Shown here: in pieces, positions 11,873-22,619 of the stretch | Position numbering within the stretch: position 1 is the first letter of the stretch | Layout of the letters: each line of letters begins with the position of its first letter | NCBI GenBank assembly: GCA_950097015.1 | Contig: CATNEN010000024.1 | Coordinates: 2,361,501 to 2,425,500, forward strand | Source of the DNA: Macrostomum hystrix | Lineage: Eukaryota; Platyhelminthes; Macrostomidae | Length of the DNA: 64,000 nucleotides | Direction: 5' to 3' | Notes under the pieces: model-generated | Database searches by the model: none | Told to the model about the DNA's origin: nothing | Seen by the model: the letters and a program-made list of their open reading frames with translations, nothing else | Program-made: the position numbers and the translations under genes

Positions 11873-12350
11873 AAGAACTGCTTGTGTCCTGTTTTTTAAG
11901 CCTTTTCTGTTGTTTAAATGTATAGCGCAGTATTTAAAATTAATGGACTTCAGATTTCTTGGCTGTGGCTGCAGCTATTTTTCGCAGCGTCTTTTTATTT
12001 ATGTTATTGAGTTTTGAATTGCAATATTTCTCAAAAAATATGAGTGTAAGAGACCTGTGTTGGAGCATTTTTGTATGCTTATATTTGCTCTGATACTAAA
12101 CAATCGAAATAGCTAGTAGATAGCCAGTATATTTTTATATAGTCGATTTTTTTGACGATTTTTAACGCAGCGTCAAAAATGTGATACTATTTAATACGAG
12201 ATATTGGAAGTTTAAAGGTTTCGAGAACTCTTTAGAACTAAAAAAATAGAACTAAAAAATAATTGGATATTTTATTATCGAGTTCAAAAAATCGCCTTAG
12301 GCATTGGCCGGGTCCAGTGGCAGCTGGCTAAGCTCATTTTGGTTTGATTC
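11873..12350. other. Left flank of PLAC8 duplication unit 2
   Basis: Counterpart of about 7625-8090, with scattered differences and small indels. It contains the downstream region and AATAAA (12271-12276, minus) of PLAC8 copy 2. Confidence 0.65.
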
Positions 12351-12842
12351 TTACTGGAAAGCCGGAGCATTCTGCTGTTCCTTGATGTACTTCAGCTCCC
12401 TGGACAGCTGGCAGATGGCGCACGACGTGCACCAGTAGCTGCAGCAGCAGTCGTTGATCACGCTGCCCTCAATGTTGTACTTGGTGCGCAGCTTCAGGCG
12501 GTACATCATGAGTGTGTCCGGCACAATCAGCGGCGTGCAGCAGCTCTCGCCCATGCGTTCAGACAGCCAGCAGCTCAGGTAGCAGTAGGGAAAGAACATT
12601 GTGCAGCAGCAGGAACTGAAGTCATTCGCACATCCGCATATGCTAGAGTTCCAATCCCGCTTCTGCTCCTTGCCTGAATAATTTGCGACAGGTGGCAAGC
12701 CTTTAGCTATGTTATATAGGTAATATTACAAGCAAAGAATGCAAAAATATAACTTACCAATGGACACTGGCATTTGCTGCACAACCTGCACACCTGGCTG
12801 AGTGCTGACAACGTACTTCATCTGCACAGTCTGTTGTTGCAT
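12351..12842 (-). CDS. PLAC8: PLAC8/cornifelin-family cysteine-rich protein, copy 2
   Basis: Same structure as copy 1: exons 12842-12758 and 12673-12351 across an 84-bp intron, giving 135 aa. The C-terminus ends APAFQ instead of APAFHLE. The PLAC8 core (CCTPLIVPD to LSRELKYIKEQQ) is conserved. Replacements relative to copy 1 cluster just after the splice junction (RDWNSSICGCANDFSSCCC), including loss of one Cys (to Phe). The intron and 5' flank are almost unchanged between copies, so the duplication is recent or homogenised. Both copies have intact frames and splice sites and may be expressed. Confidence 0.9.
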
Positions 12843-13651
12843 TTTATCCGACCGAAGGTTTCGACCAGTTTCAACTGACGCAGTTGCTCGATGTTTTTTA
12901 GATTGGATATAATTTTGTCAACCTTAGCCCTGGTACTTATACCGCAAGATTTCTGGGGCATCGTGAGATAGGTGCATTCCATTGTGACTGACAATAACCA
13001 AATGTACAGTCCGCATTCACTGTTAAACAGGGCTGAATGTTTACCCTCACACTGGGATTGGTTTAAGCTGTTTGTACAGAATAAAGCCTAAGTCACTTCT
13101 AACTCAAACCTTTCTAAGCTGCGTACATCACACCATGCACTCACGCACGAAGCATTTGTCACTTTCAACTCAAACCTTTCTCCGCGGAGTCCATCGGCCC
13201 ACACACGAGCCATAGGTAATGGCGAAAATCAGTGCGAGCTTCTGTAATTCAGTTAAGAACCAATTCAGAGAACAATAAGCTAAGAGAATCTAAACTACAT
13301 AGTTACATTTAACAGCTGCCGCACAACATTAGAACAACATGGCCTACACGACCTCACTCGGTGAGTCCTGGCAGGGCTACGCCCATTAGATTCCACTACA
13401 TCGTTGCTCAAGTGATAATCAAAGGAACGCCTTCTCAGACACCGCCTAGTAGAATTCTTGTCTATCTTGTGCTAAACTGCTTGCAAAATAAAATCGTTTC
13501 TGTGCGGTGCCTTCAGAGAAAAACTGGCTCGACTGTCTTTTCAAAACTAGCTTCAGTTAACGGCTACGAGCTCTGATGCACTCTAAACTACATAGTTACA
13601 TTTGAATCTGAAATGACTTGCTCAATGCCAGGACTAATTAGTATGCGAGAG
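12843..13651 (-). other. PLAC8 copy 2 upstream region (duplicated)
   Basis: Counterpart of 8589-9418. It also has a stretch (about 13110-13260) that differs from unit 1. No gene is seen; a 71-codon frame at 13361 is not conserved in unit 1. Confidence 0.6.
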
Positions 13652-14556
13652 GTTCTGGGAGGATGACAGCACACTCTGATGGTCTGGGAGGATGACAGCA
13701 CACTGATGATCTGGGAGGATGACAGCACACTCTGATGGCTGGGAGGATGACAGCACACTCTGAGGATCTGGGAGGATGACAGCACACTCTGATGGTCTGG
13801 GAGGATGACAGCACACTGAGGATCTGGAAGGATGACAGCACACTCTGATGGCTGGGAGGATGACAGCACACTCTGAGGATCTGGGAGGATGACAGCACAC
13901 TCTGATGGTCTGGGAGGATGACAGCACTCTGAGGATCTGGGAGGATGACAGCACACTCTGATGGTCTGGGAGGATGACAGCACACTGAGGATCTGGGAGG
14001 ATGACAGCACACTCTGATGGCTGGGAGGATGACAGCACACTCTGAGGATCTGGGAGGATGACAGCACACTCTGATGGTCTGGGAGGATGACAGCACACTC
14101 TGAGGATCTGGGAGGATGACAGCACACTCTGATGGCTGGGAGGATGACAGCACACTCTGAGGATCTGGGAGGATGACAGCACACTCTGATGGTCTGGAAG
14201 GATGAAAGCACACTGAGGATCTGGGAGGATGACAGCACACTCTGATGGCTGGGAGGATGACAGCACACTGAGGATCTGGGAGGATGACAGCACACTCTGA
14301 GGATCTGGGAGGATGACAGCACACTGAGGATCTGGGAGGATGACAGCACACTCTGATGGTCTGGAAGGATGACAGCACACTGAGGATCTGGGAGGATGAC
14401 AGCACACTCTGATGGCTGGGAGGATGACAGCACACTGAGGATCTGGGAGGATGACAGCACACACTGAGGATCTGGGAGGATGACAGCACACTGAGGATCT
14501 GGGAGGATGACAGCACACTCTGATGGTCTGGGAGGATGACAGCACACTCTGATGGT
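13652..14556 (-). repeat. Minisatellite related to 9419-11872, about 32 copies
   Basis: Same core (CTCCCAGATCCTCAG on minus) alternating with a variant reading CCAGACCATCAG or CCAGCCATCAG. It occupies the same position relative to PLAC8 copy 2 as the 9.4-kb array does to copy 1, so both derive from the duplicated unit and then diverged. Confidence 0.95.
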
Positions 14557-15134
14557 GTTGTAGTTTTAAGTGAAGAAAACCAGGAATACACCTAAATGAA
14601 GGATTTGACATTTGAGCTTTTTATAAACGGAATAAATAAAATATGCAGAAGCGTGCAATTTTATAATAGTTATATCTAGTATCAGCTAAGACAGTAATTG
14701 TCTGGCTTGCCGAGTAACTGAACCCACTAATAACACATTAGCAGAATAACAACATTAAGAATACGAAAGAGGTGGTCAGATTGGTCGAACAATTATAACA
14801 TAATTTTTAACATAACAGATCAAGACGTTACGGGGAGCTTACTGAAAGGATGTGTATATGTACTCGCAGTTCACGCAGCATGGAATAAACTGTAAGATCT
14901 AATAATTCTTGAGCTCAAAAAGAAAAAAATATTTAAAATTAAGCATCATATTGCCATGATAATAATCAAATTGAAAATAGCGAAATTAACCATCTTTGAT
15001 TACTCTGAAGCAGTCAACCAAGTGCTTAATATAGGCAGTACATTCAATACACAAGCATATTTACTATTGCGAAAGCTAAATTATAAAAATGGAACAAGAA
15101 TCTAGTAACACAAGTCCTGTGGTCCAAAATTAAC
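14557..15134. other. Intergenic, no recognised feature
   Basis: AT-rich spacer between minisatellites; no convincing gene. Confidence 0.5.
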
Positions 15135-15385
15135 AATGCGCTTTTGTCAATTGCACTGGCTAGTAGCTGGGCCCATTCGTAAGTTAATTTTGAGTATAAA
15201 CTGTAAAAAGCTTTTTTAATAACTACGATTCAAGATTGAAAAGCATTAATTAAATTATTGCTTGCTGGCGTGTACATTTTAATTTTGGTCATAGAATGTA
15301 CTTTCGCCCAGCAGTAGCTCAACTAAACTTAAACTAGACGTCAACTAAAGAAACAAGTTTTACTTGGGTTTCCCAAGAACAAAAT
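15135..15385. repeat. Direct repeat flanking minisatellite, left copy
   Basis: About 230 bp starting TTGTCAATTGCACTGGC and ending near TTTACTTGGGTTTCCCAAG. It matches 16507-16722 in the same orientation with scattered substitutions and indels. Confidence 0.85.
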
Positions 15386-15394
15386 GGGATCCTA

Positions 15395-16505
15395 CACACA
15401 CTGAGGATCTGTGAGGATGACAGCACACACTGAGGATCTGGGAGGATGACAGCACACACTGAGGATCTGGGAGGATGACAGCACACACTGAGGATCTGTG
15501 AGGATGACAGCACACACTGAGGATCTGTGAGGATGACAGCACACACTGAGGATCTGTGAGGATGACAGCACACTCTGAGGATCTGTGAGGATGACAGCAC
15601 ACTCTGAGGATCTGGGAGGATGACAGCACACTCTGAGGATCTGTGAGGATGACAGCACACACTGAGGATCTGTGAGGATGACAGCACACTCTGAGGATCT
15701 GGGAGGATGACAGCACACACTGAGGATCTGTGAGGATGACAGCACACTCTGAGGATCTGGGAGGATGACAGCACACTCAGAGGATCTGGGAGGATGACAG
15801 CACACACTGAGGATCTGTGAGGATGACAGCACACTCAGAGGATCTGGGAGGATGACAGCACACACTGAGGATCTGTGAGGATGACAGCACACTCTGAGGA
15901 TCTGGGAGGATGACAGCACACTCTGAGGATCTGGGAGGATGACAGCACACACTGAGGATCTGGGAGGATGACAGCACACTGAGGATCTGGGAGGATGACA
16001 GCACACTGAGGATCTAGAAGGATTACAGCACACTGAGGATCTAGAAGGATTACAGCACACTGAGGATCTAGAAGGATTACAGCACACTGAGGATCTGGGA
16101 GGATGACAGCACACTGAGGATCTAGAAGGATTACAGCACACTGAGGATCTGGGAGGATTACAGCACACTGAGGATCTGGGAGGATTACAGCACACTGAGG
16201 ATCTGGGAGGATTACAGCACACTCAGAGGATCTGGGAGGATTATAGCACACTGAGGATCTGGGAGGATTATAGCACACTGAGGATCTGGGAGGATTACAG
16301 CACACTGAGGATCTAGAACGATTACAGCACACTGAGGATCTAGAACGATTACAGCACACTGAGGATCTAGAACGATTACAGCACACTGAGGATCTAGAAG
16401 GATTACAGCACACTGAGGATCTAGAACGATTACAGCACACTGAGGATCTAGAACGATTACAGCACACTGAGGATCTAGAACGACTACAACACACTGAGGA
16501 TCTAG
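15395..16505 (-). repeat. Minisatellite, 29-bp then 27-bp units, about 40 copies
   Basis: On the minus strand the left two thirds carry CTCCCAGATCCTCAG or CTCACAGATCCTCAG. The right third has a variant with CTTCTAGATCCTCAG or CGTTCTAGATCCTCAG. The monomer type changes gradually from left to right, the pattern left by local expansion. Direct repeats flank it on both sides. Confidence 0.95.
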
Positions 16506-16506
16506 A

Positions 16507-16722
16507 TTGTCAATTGCACTGGCTAGTAGCTGGGCCCATCGTAAGATAATTTTGAACTAAAATTGTTAAATAAAAAATTGTTAAATAACTACGATTAGAT
16601 TGCAAAAAGCATTAATTAAAGTATTGCATGCGGGTGTGCACATTTTAATTTTGGTCATAGAATGTACTTTCGCCCAGCAGTAGCTCAACTAAAGAAAAAA
16701 GTTTTACTTGGGTTTCCCAAGC
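16507..16722. repeat. Direct repeat flanking minisatellite, right copy
   Basis: Right partner of 15135-15385. It starts immediately after the last monomer, so the array sits exactly between the two copies. Confidence 0.85.
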
Positions 16723-17026
16723 ACAAACTGGAACTTAGCAAACAAAAAATTAATAACTTAGAAAAGTTCTGTAACAAAATAAATCAAGAAAAGTAGCTTC
16801 AATAGGAACACAAAAACCATTCCATTACCTGTGCTTTATTATGCTCTTTAGGTTCATTAAAACAGAGAACTGAGTAATAGGTAAACTTTTAAGCATGGAT
16901 TTTATGACTGTTTCCTCCTTGGGCTGAAAATTTTAAATTATTTTAGCCAAAAATATAATTTTAAGACAATTTTACCACTAAGACTACTTGCAGTAAACTT
17001 TAAAGCGCTTTAACTTAAAGCAGAAG
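16723..17026 (-). other. SCAMP downstream region / 3' UTR
   Basis: AT-rich sequence after the SCAMP stop. An AATAAA on the minus strand at 16840-16835 could be its polyadenylation signal. Confidence 0.5.
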
Positions 17027-20000
17027 TTAATATCGACCATTGCCGCCGCTGCCGCCGCCGGTAAAAGCGGACCTAGCAGAGGCCGTAGCAGCGTCGGCAG
17101 CCACGCCGCGCACAGCTTCATTGGTCAGGACGCCCTGGCTAAACTCCTGCTTAGCTTTGGCAAAGCTGGCACCTGTGCTGCGATAAATTCTGTGCACCTG
17201 AAACGACATTTAATGCCAACTATTTTACATTAGATAATCAGAAGAAAATTTGCATAATGTTTTTTACCAACTTAGAGAAACTACGAGTACTAAAAAACTT
17301 TTTTTCACACCAATTAACAATCAACACTTTTAATTGACCTTTTTAATGGTGCCCAATTTTTAACAGCCTTTTACCTAGTCTTATTATCTAACAGAGCTAT
17401 CTGAACTCAGACCTACCCGAATGAGTAGTATCATATCGAGCACGGCCAGGCAGGTGAAGCAGGCGGCAATAAACAGCATGAACCCGGCAGCGCCAACATT
17501 TGTCTTCAGCATACTGCTACCGTTAATCCAGCCGCAGGAGCCCAGATAGTTGAAGCCGAGGCACTGCACCACCAGAATGGCGAACTGGACGAAGAACACC
17601 AGAAAGAATAGAAAGAAATTGAAGCTGCTGTCGTTTCTGCAATCAAATTGGGGAAAGGAAAGTCTCTACCATTATATCAGTAACAATAGATTGCGTTGTA
17701 GAAAATAGCTACTGAAGGGCGCGGCGCGAATGCCAGTCACAGTATGTGTAGGTTTTCCAAGGTGGTCACAAAGTCGCGATGGTCACAAGGTCGCGAATGC
17801 CAGTCACAGTATGTGTAGGTTTTCCAAGGTGGTCACAAAGTCGCGATGGTCACAAGGTCGCGAATGCCAGTCACAATGTGTGTAGGTTTTCCGAGTGACT
17901 ACATGACGGTCACAAGGTCGCTAACGCCAGTCACAATATGTGTAGGTTTTCCGAGTGACTACATGACGGTCACAAGGTCGCTAACGCCAGTCACAATGTG
18001 TGTAGGTTTTCCAAGGTGGTCACAAAGTCGCGATGGTCACAAGGTCGCTAACGCCAGTCACAATATGTGTAGGTTTTCCGAGTGACTGCATGACGGTCAC
18101 AAGGTCGCTAACGCCAGTCACAATGTGTGTAGGTTTTCCGAGTGACTGCATGACGGTCACAAGGTCGCTAACGCCAGTCACAATGTGTGTAGGTTTTCCA
18201 AGGTGGTCACAAAGTCGCGATGGTCACAAGGTCGCTAACGCCAGTCACAATATGTGTAGGTTTTCCGAGTGACTGCATGACGGTCACAAGGTCGCTAACG
18301 CCAGTCACAATATGTGTAGGTTTTCCGAGTGACTACATGACGGTCACAAGGTCGCTAACGCCAGTCACAATATGTGTAGGTTTTCCGAGTGACTGCATGA
18401 CGGTCACAAGGTCGCTAACGCCAGTCACAATGTGTGTAGGTTTTCCAAGGTGGTCACAAAGTCGCGATGGTCACAAGGTCGCTAACGCCAGTCACAATAT
18501 GTGTAGGTTTTCCGAGTGACTGCATGATGGTCACAAGGTCGCTAACGCCAGTCACAATATGTGTAGGTTTCCCAAGGTGACTACATGACGGTCACAAGGT
18601 CTCGAAAGCTACTACTAATTTCCAAACGACCTAGCTATAAATGGTCGATGATGAATCACTGAAAATAATTATGCAAAGCCAACAGCACTAACTTGAAGGC
18701 CTTGTAGAGCGGACGAAACCAGCACACAAACGAGCACGGCGGCAGGATGATGCAGAGCAGCAGGGAGACGCCAAACACGGCACCAGCAGCCGAGGCGTCG
18801 TAGCCTTGTGCTCCAATGAAATAGGCCAGTGTGCCCAATGTGTTAATTATCAGCACAGCGACGTGAGCCATCCACAGGTAATAGCCTAGCTTAACTATGC
18901 GCCGGAATTCTTGGGGAATCTCCAGCTCAAAGTCCTGATAAAAGCAGGGCCCGACAGGGCAGAATGAGGGCAGCGGCGGCCAGTTGTTGTTGCGGTCTGA
19001 AATGCAGTTTTAATATGAAAGTGTGAGAAATAGCAGAAGGTCCAATATAGTGGGAAAATATTTACGAAATATATAATTGCCAAAGACGTAGATATGTATA
19101 ACAGAAAAACATGAAACGCTAAACACCAATAGAACATAGGAAATCGGAGCTTGATGGGATACTACAAACTGAGGATAAAATACTATCTGATGATCTAGCA
19201 TAGAACACAATCTGAGGATCTAGCATGGAATACAATCTGAGGATCTAGCATAGAACACAATCTGAGGATCTAGCATGGAATACAATCTGAGGATCTAGCA
19301 TGGAATACAATCTGAGGATCTAGCATAGAACACAATCTGGGGATCTAGCATAGAACACAATCTGAGGATCTAGCATGGAATACATTATAAGGGATCTAGC
19401 ATAGAACACAATCTGAGGATCTAGCATAGAACACAATCTGAGGATCTAGCATGGAATACATTATAAGGGATCTAGCATAGAACACAATCTAAGGATCTAG
19501 CATGGAACACAATCTGAGGATCTAGCATGGAATACATTATAAGGGATCTAGCATAGAACACAATCTAAGGATCTAGCATGGAACACAATCTGAGGATCTA
19601 GCATAGAACACAATCTAAGGATCTAGCATGGAACACAATCTGTGGATCTAGCATATAACACAATCTGTGGATCTAGCATGGAACACAATCTAAGGATCTA
19701 GCATGGAACACAATCTAAGGATCTAGCATAGAACACAATCTGTGGATCTAGCATGGAACACAATCTGAGGATCTAGCCTAGAACACAATCTGAGGATCTA
19801 GCATAGAACACAATCTGAGGATCTAGCATGGAATACAATCTGTGGATCTAGCATGGAATACAATCTGAGGATCTAGCATGGAATACAATCTGTGGATCTA
19901 GCATGGAACACAATCTGAGGATCTAGCATGGAATACATTATAAGGGATCTAGCATAGAACACAATCTAAGGATCTAGCTTGGAACACAATCTGAGGATCT

Positions 20001-22619
20001 AGCATAGAACACAATCTGAGGATCTAGCATGGAATACATTATAAGGGATCTAGCATAGAACACAATCTAAGGATCTAGCATGGAACACAATCTGAGGATC
20101 TAGCATGGAACACAATCTGAGGATCTAGCATGGAATACATTATAAGGGATCTAGCATAGAACACAATCTAAGGATCTAGCTTGGAACACAATCTGAGGAT
20201 CTAGCATAGAACACAATCTGAGGATCTAGCATGGAATACAATCTGTGGATCTAGCATAGAACACAATCTAAGGATCTAGCATGGAACACAATCTGAGGAT
20301 CTAGCATGGAATACATTATAAGGGATCTAGCATGGAAAACAATCTGACGATCTGGCAGGGAACACAATCTGAAGATCTAGCATGGAACACAATCTGAGCA
20401 ATGTCCGTAATGTAGATGCTATTGGAAAAAAGTCAAAGCTTACACCCGCCGCCAGCGCCAGACTGCATCTCCTGCTCCCGACGGCGCTGTTCCTCCTCAC
20501 GGCGCTCCAGCTCTCTGGCTTTGGCTTCTAGTTCGCGTTGGCGCCGCTCCAGCTCTTCTGAGGTGACTCGTTGCTGTGCACTGGCGCTATAGGCTGGTGG
20601 CGGCGGCATTTGCTGTTGCTGCGGCAGGACAGCTGGCTGCTGCTGCTGCTGTTTGACCGACTTGTCAAATGGATTGAAATCATCTGTAGGACGCTGGCTG
20701 GGCTGACCACTGCCCCCAGTTCGAGCCTGTTGCACCGATGGATCCTGACAAGTGTCGAACAAATGACTTTATTGCAGTTCATATTTTATAAAAAAGTTAA
20801 TGCAATACACAATATTGCAAGATTGAAAACTTAATCTTAATAACTTGTATCTCATACCTACAAAAAATAAATGTGTAAGCAGTATAATAACTTTTCGATT
20901 ATAATTTTAGATCGAAATCTAAGCTGATTTAAGTATATGTACAACTATGTACAAATTTGTGTTTTCCAAAAAAGATAATAAACTACTTCATTTATGATTT
21001 AGCCATCAAGAAATAAATAAATAAATCTGGTCTAGATGTAAATTGTTAGCTACACAATAACTAATATTTGAACCACTAAACTCTTGGTCAAAATTAGTCA
21101 AAGCTAGCTCAAGCAATGTAACCATAAGTTCTGCAAGTTTTCACAATGAGTAAAAATTATTGGCAAAGATTGGCAAAACAGTATGAGCAACAATCTGTTA
21201 AAATAGCTGTGTAATCATACATGCACAACACCCAGCTGACCTGGCCGAACCGGCCGGGTGAAACGAGGGCCAAGCAAGGTAAGTCGCAAAAACCAATCGA
21301 CCAAAAAAAAATCAAAGGGGGACCAAGGGACAAAAAAGGAAGGCGTGAAGAAAAGGAAAAAGGGGAGAGAAAAAGAGAGCAAATGAGAGCAAACTGAGTC
21401 ATATATAGAGCAATAAAAATGAACTAAGTCGCAAATGAGAGCAAAAACTAAGTCACACGGCCGGCTAAGATTTGGGAGGTTGCACATGTATGTGTGTAAT
21501 ATGTAACTTTTAAGCTGCTACTAAACATAAATGTAGCCATTTTGGATATTCCTCTGGTAAACTGGACCAATAGCTACTTTTTTATTTGACTGGTGAAAAG
21601 AGTAGAGAAATATATAAGTAATATATAGATTCCTGTATTGATTTTTGTTGTTTTACTTTGAAATATATAAGAATAACTGAAATATACAAATTTCTTATCA
21701 TTTTTTATCAAAGTAATTTAAATACATCACCTTTCACACACCAATCTCAAGAACTACTAGAAGTAGAAAGATGCAATAAGAACTTTAAAATTAAGTGCCA
21801 TGCAAGTAAATTGACATGTTTCTGAAAAAGTATAGAGTACAGTTAGCCTAACATTTGAATCAATAGAAAATCTAGCAAATATAGCCATATTTTGGCTGAC
21901 AACACTTTGTAGCTCAATAGTTGGCAGAAAGTATAATTTAATTCCCTATCATATAGACACTGATTCTACTCTTAGCTCTAGAAAGTCAAAAAATTATATT
22001 TTGTTTGGTGTGTTGTTTGTTTGGAATTTTAATAGGATTATCAGTGTCTGTGAAAATTGTTTTTTATTCCAAATAAACATGTGTAGACACATAACATATA
22101 CAGTTTGACAAGCCTCCAAGCCATGTGTTTATTCCAAGAAAAAATAGTATGAGACTTATATCTCCACAAATCTGTAGTGCATATTTTTCTTACAAAAACC
22201 TGGCACCAAAATGAATTAAATAAATTGAGTATCACTTCCTTTTACTTCTAGTGGTTCTTGAGGTTGATATGCAAAGTTTGATACAATTAATTTACTTTTG
22301 ATCAAAATGTGATTCAAAATTCATTCTTTCAGATACATTACCATGTTCATCTAAAGAAAAACAATGAAAAAAACAATATGGTAATCCACATATTACTGAT
22401 GCATGTTTTTTGCTTCTTTAACTGGACAAAAAATAGCTATTAGCCAAGTTAACCAGACAAATATCCAAAATAGCTAATTGTCCAGTTAACTTGACAAATA
22501 ACAACTGCCATTATATTTAGTAAATAAATCTGTCAAGGAAAAAGTAATAGCCAACTTACCATAAATGGGTTACTGCTATCTGATGATGGCTCAGCAAAAG
22601 GATTGTCAAAATTTGACAT
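17027..22619 (-). CDS. SCAMP: SCAMP, secretory carrier-associated membrane protein
   Basis: Five exons: 22619-22560, 20744-20444, 18996-18693, 17636-17417 and 17197-17027, with consistent phases, giving 351 aa. The cytosolic N-terminus has three NPF motifs (residues 6-8, 17-19, 44-46), which in SCAMPs bind EH-domain endocytic proteins. A Gln/Pro-rich stretch and a charged coiled coil ([19 protein letters not shown]) follow. The conserved pre-membrane segment [18 protein letters not shown] leads to four membrane helices, with [14 protein letters not shown] between helices 2 and 3, the most conserved SCAMP segment. The C-terminus ([19 protein letters not shown]) is family-typical. SCAMPs are tetraspanning proteins of recycling and trans-Golgi vesicles. 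Introns 2 and 3 are almost filled by minisatellites, and intron 1 holds a hAT-like MITE. Confidence 0.96.
17722..18600. repeat. Minisatellite, alternating 60- and about 67-bp units, in SCAMP intron 3
   Basis: Units share GCCAGTCACAATATGTGTAG followed by GTTTTCC. One type continues with GAGTGACTACATGACGGTC, the other with AAGGTGGTCACAAAGTCGC. Two or three units of the first type are followed by one of the second, giving a higher-order pattern. The array fills most of the 1056-bp intron. It lacks the core of the other arrays. Confidence 0.95.
19165..20397 (-). repeat. Minisatellite, 24/25-bp units, about 49 copies, in SCAMP intron 2
   Basis: On the minus (coding) strand units read CCATGCTAGATCCTCAG or variants, followed by ATTGTGTT. 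A 24-bp variant with TTATAAGGGATC (plus strand) recurs in blocks. The last 10 bases of the shared core are present, again on the sense strand of the host gene. The array ends about 45 bp from the exon 2 donor. Confidence 0.95.
20745..21207. other. SCAMP intron 1, distal part
   Basis: AT-rich intron sequence between exon 2 and the MITE; nothing recognised. Confidence 0.5.
21208..21500 (+). mobile_element. hAT-like MITE, copy 1 (277 bp, 8-bp TSD)
   Basis: The element spans 21216-21492. Its ends are imperfect inverted repeats of about 19 bp: left CATACATGCACAACACCC, right ending in CATGTATG. Perfect 8-bp direct repeats TGTGTAAT flank it (21208-21215, 21493-21500). The element has no coding capacity. 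An inverted copy lies at 44144-44435 with a different perfect 8-bp duplication. An 8-bp TSD is the hallmark of hAT-superfamily transposition. Confidence 0.88.
21501..22559. other. SCAMP intron 1, proximal part
   Basis: AT-rich intron without genes. At 22418-22489 an imperfect inverted repeat (TTAACTGGACAA and its complement) could form a hairpin of about 70 nt. Confidence 0.5.

Noticed and set aside
13588-16494. Further repetitive frames of 60-325 codons
   Set aside because: Same cause: 27- and 29-bp units read in different frames.
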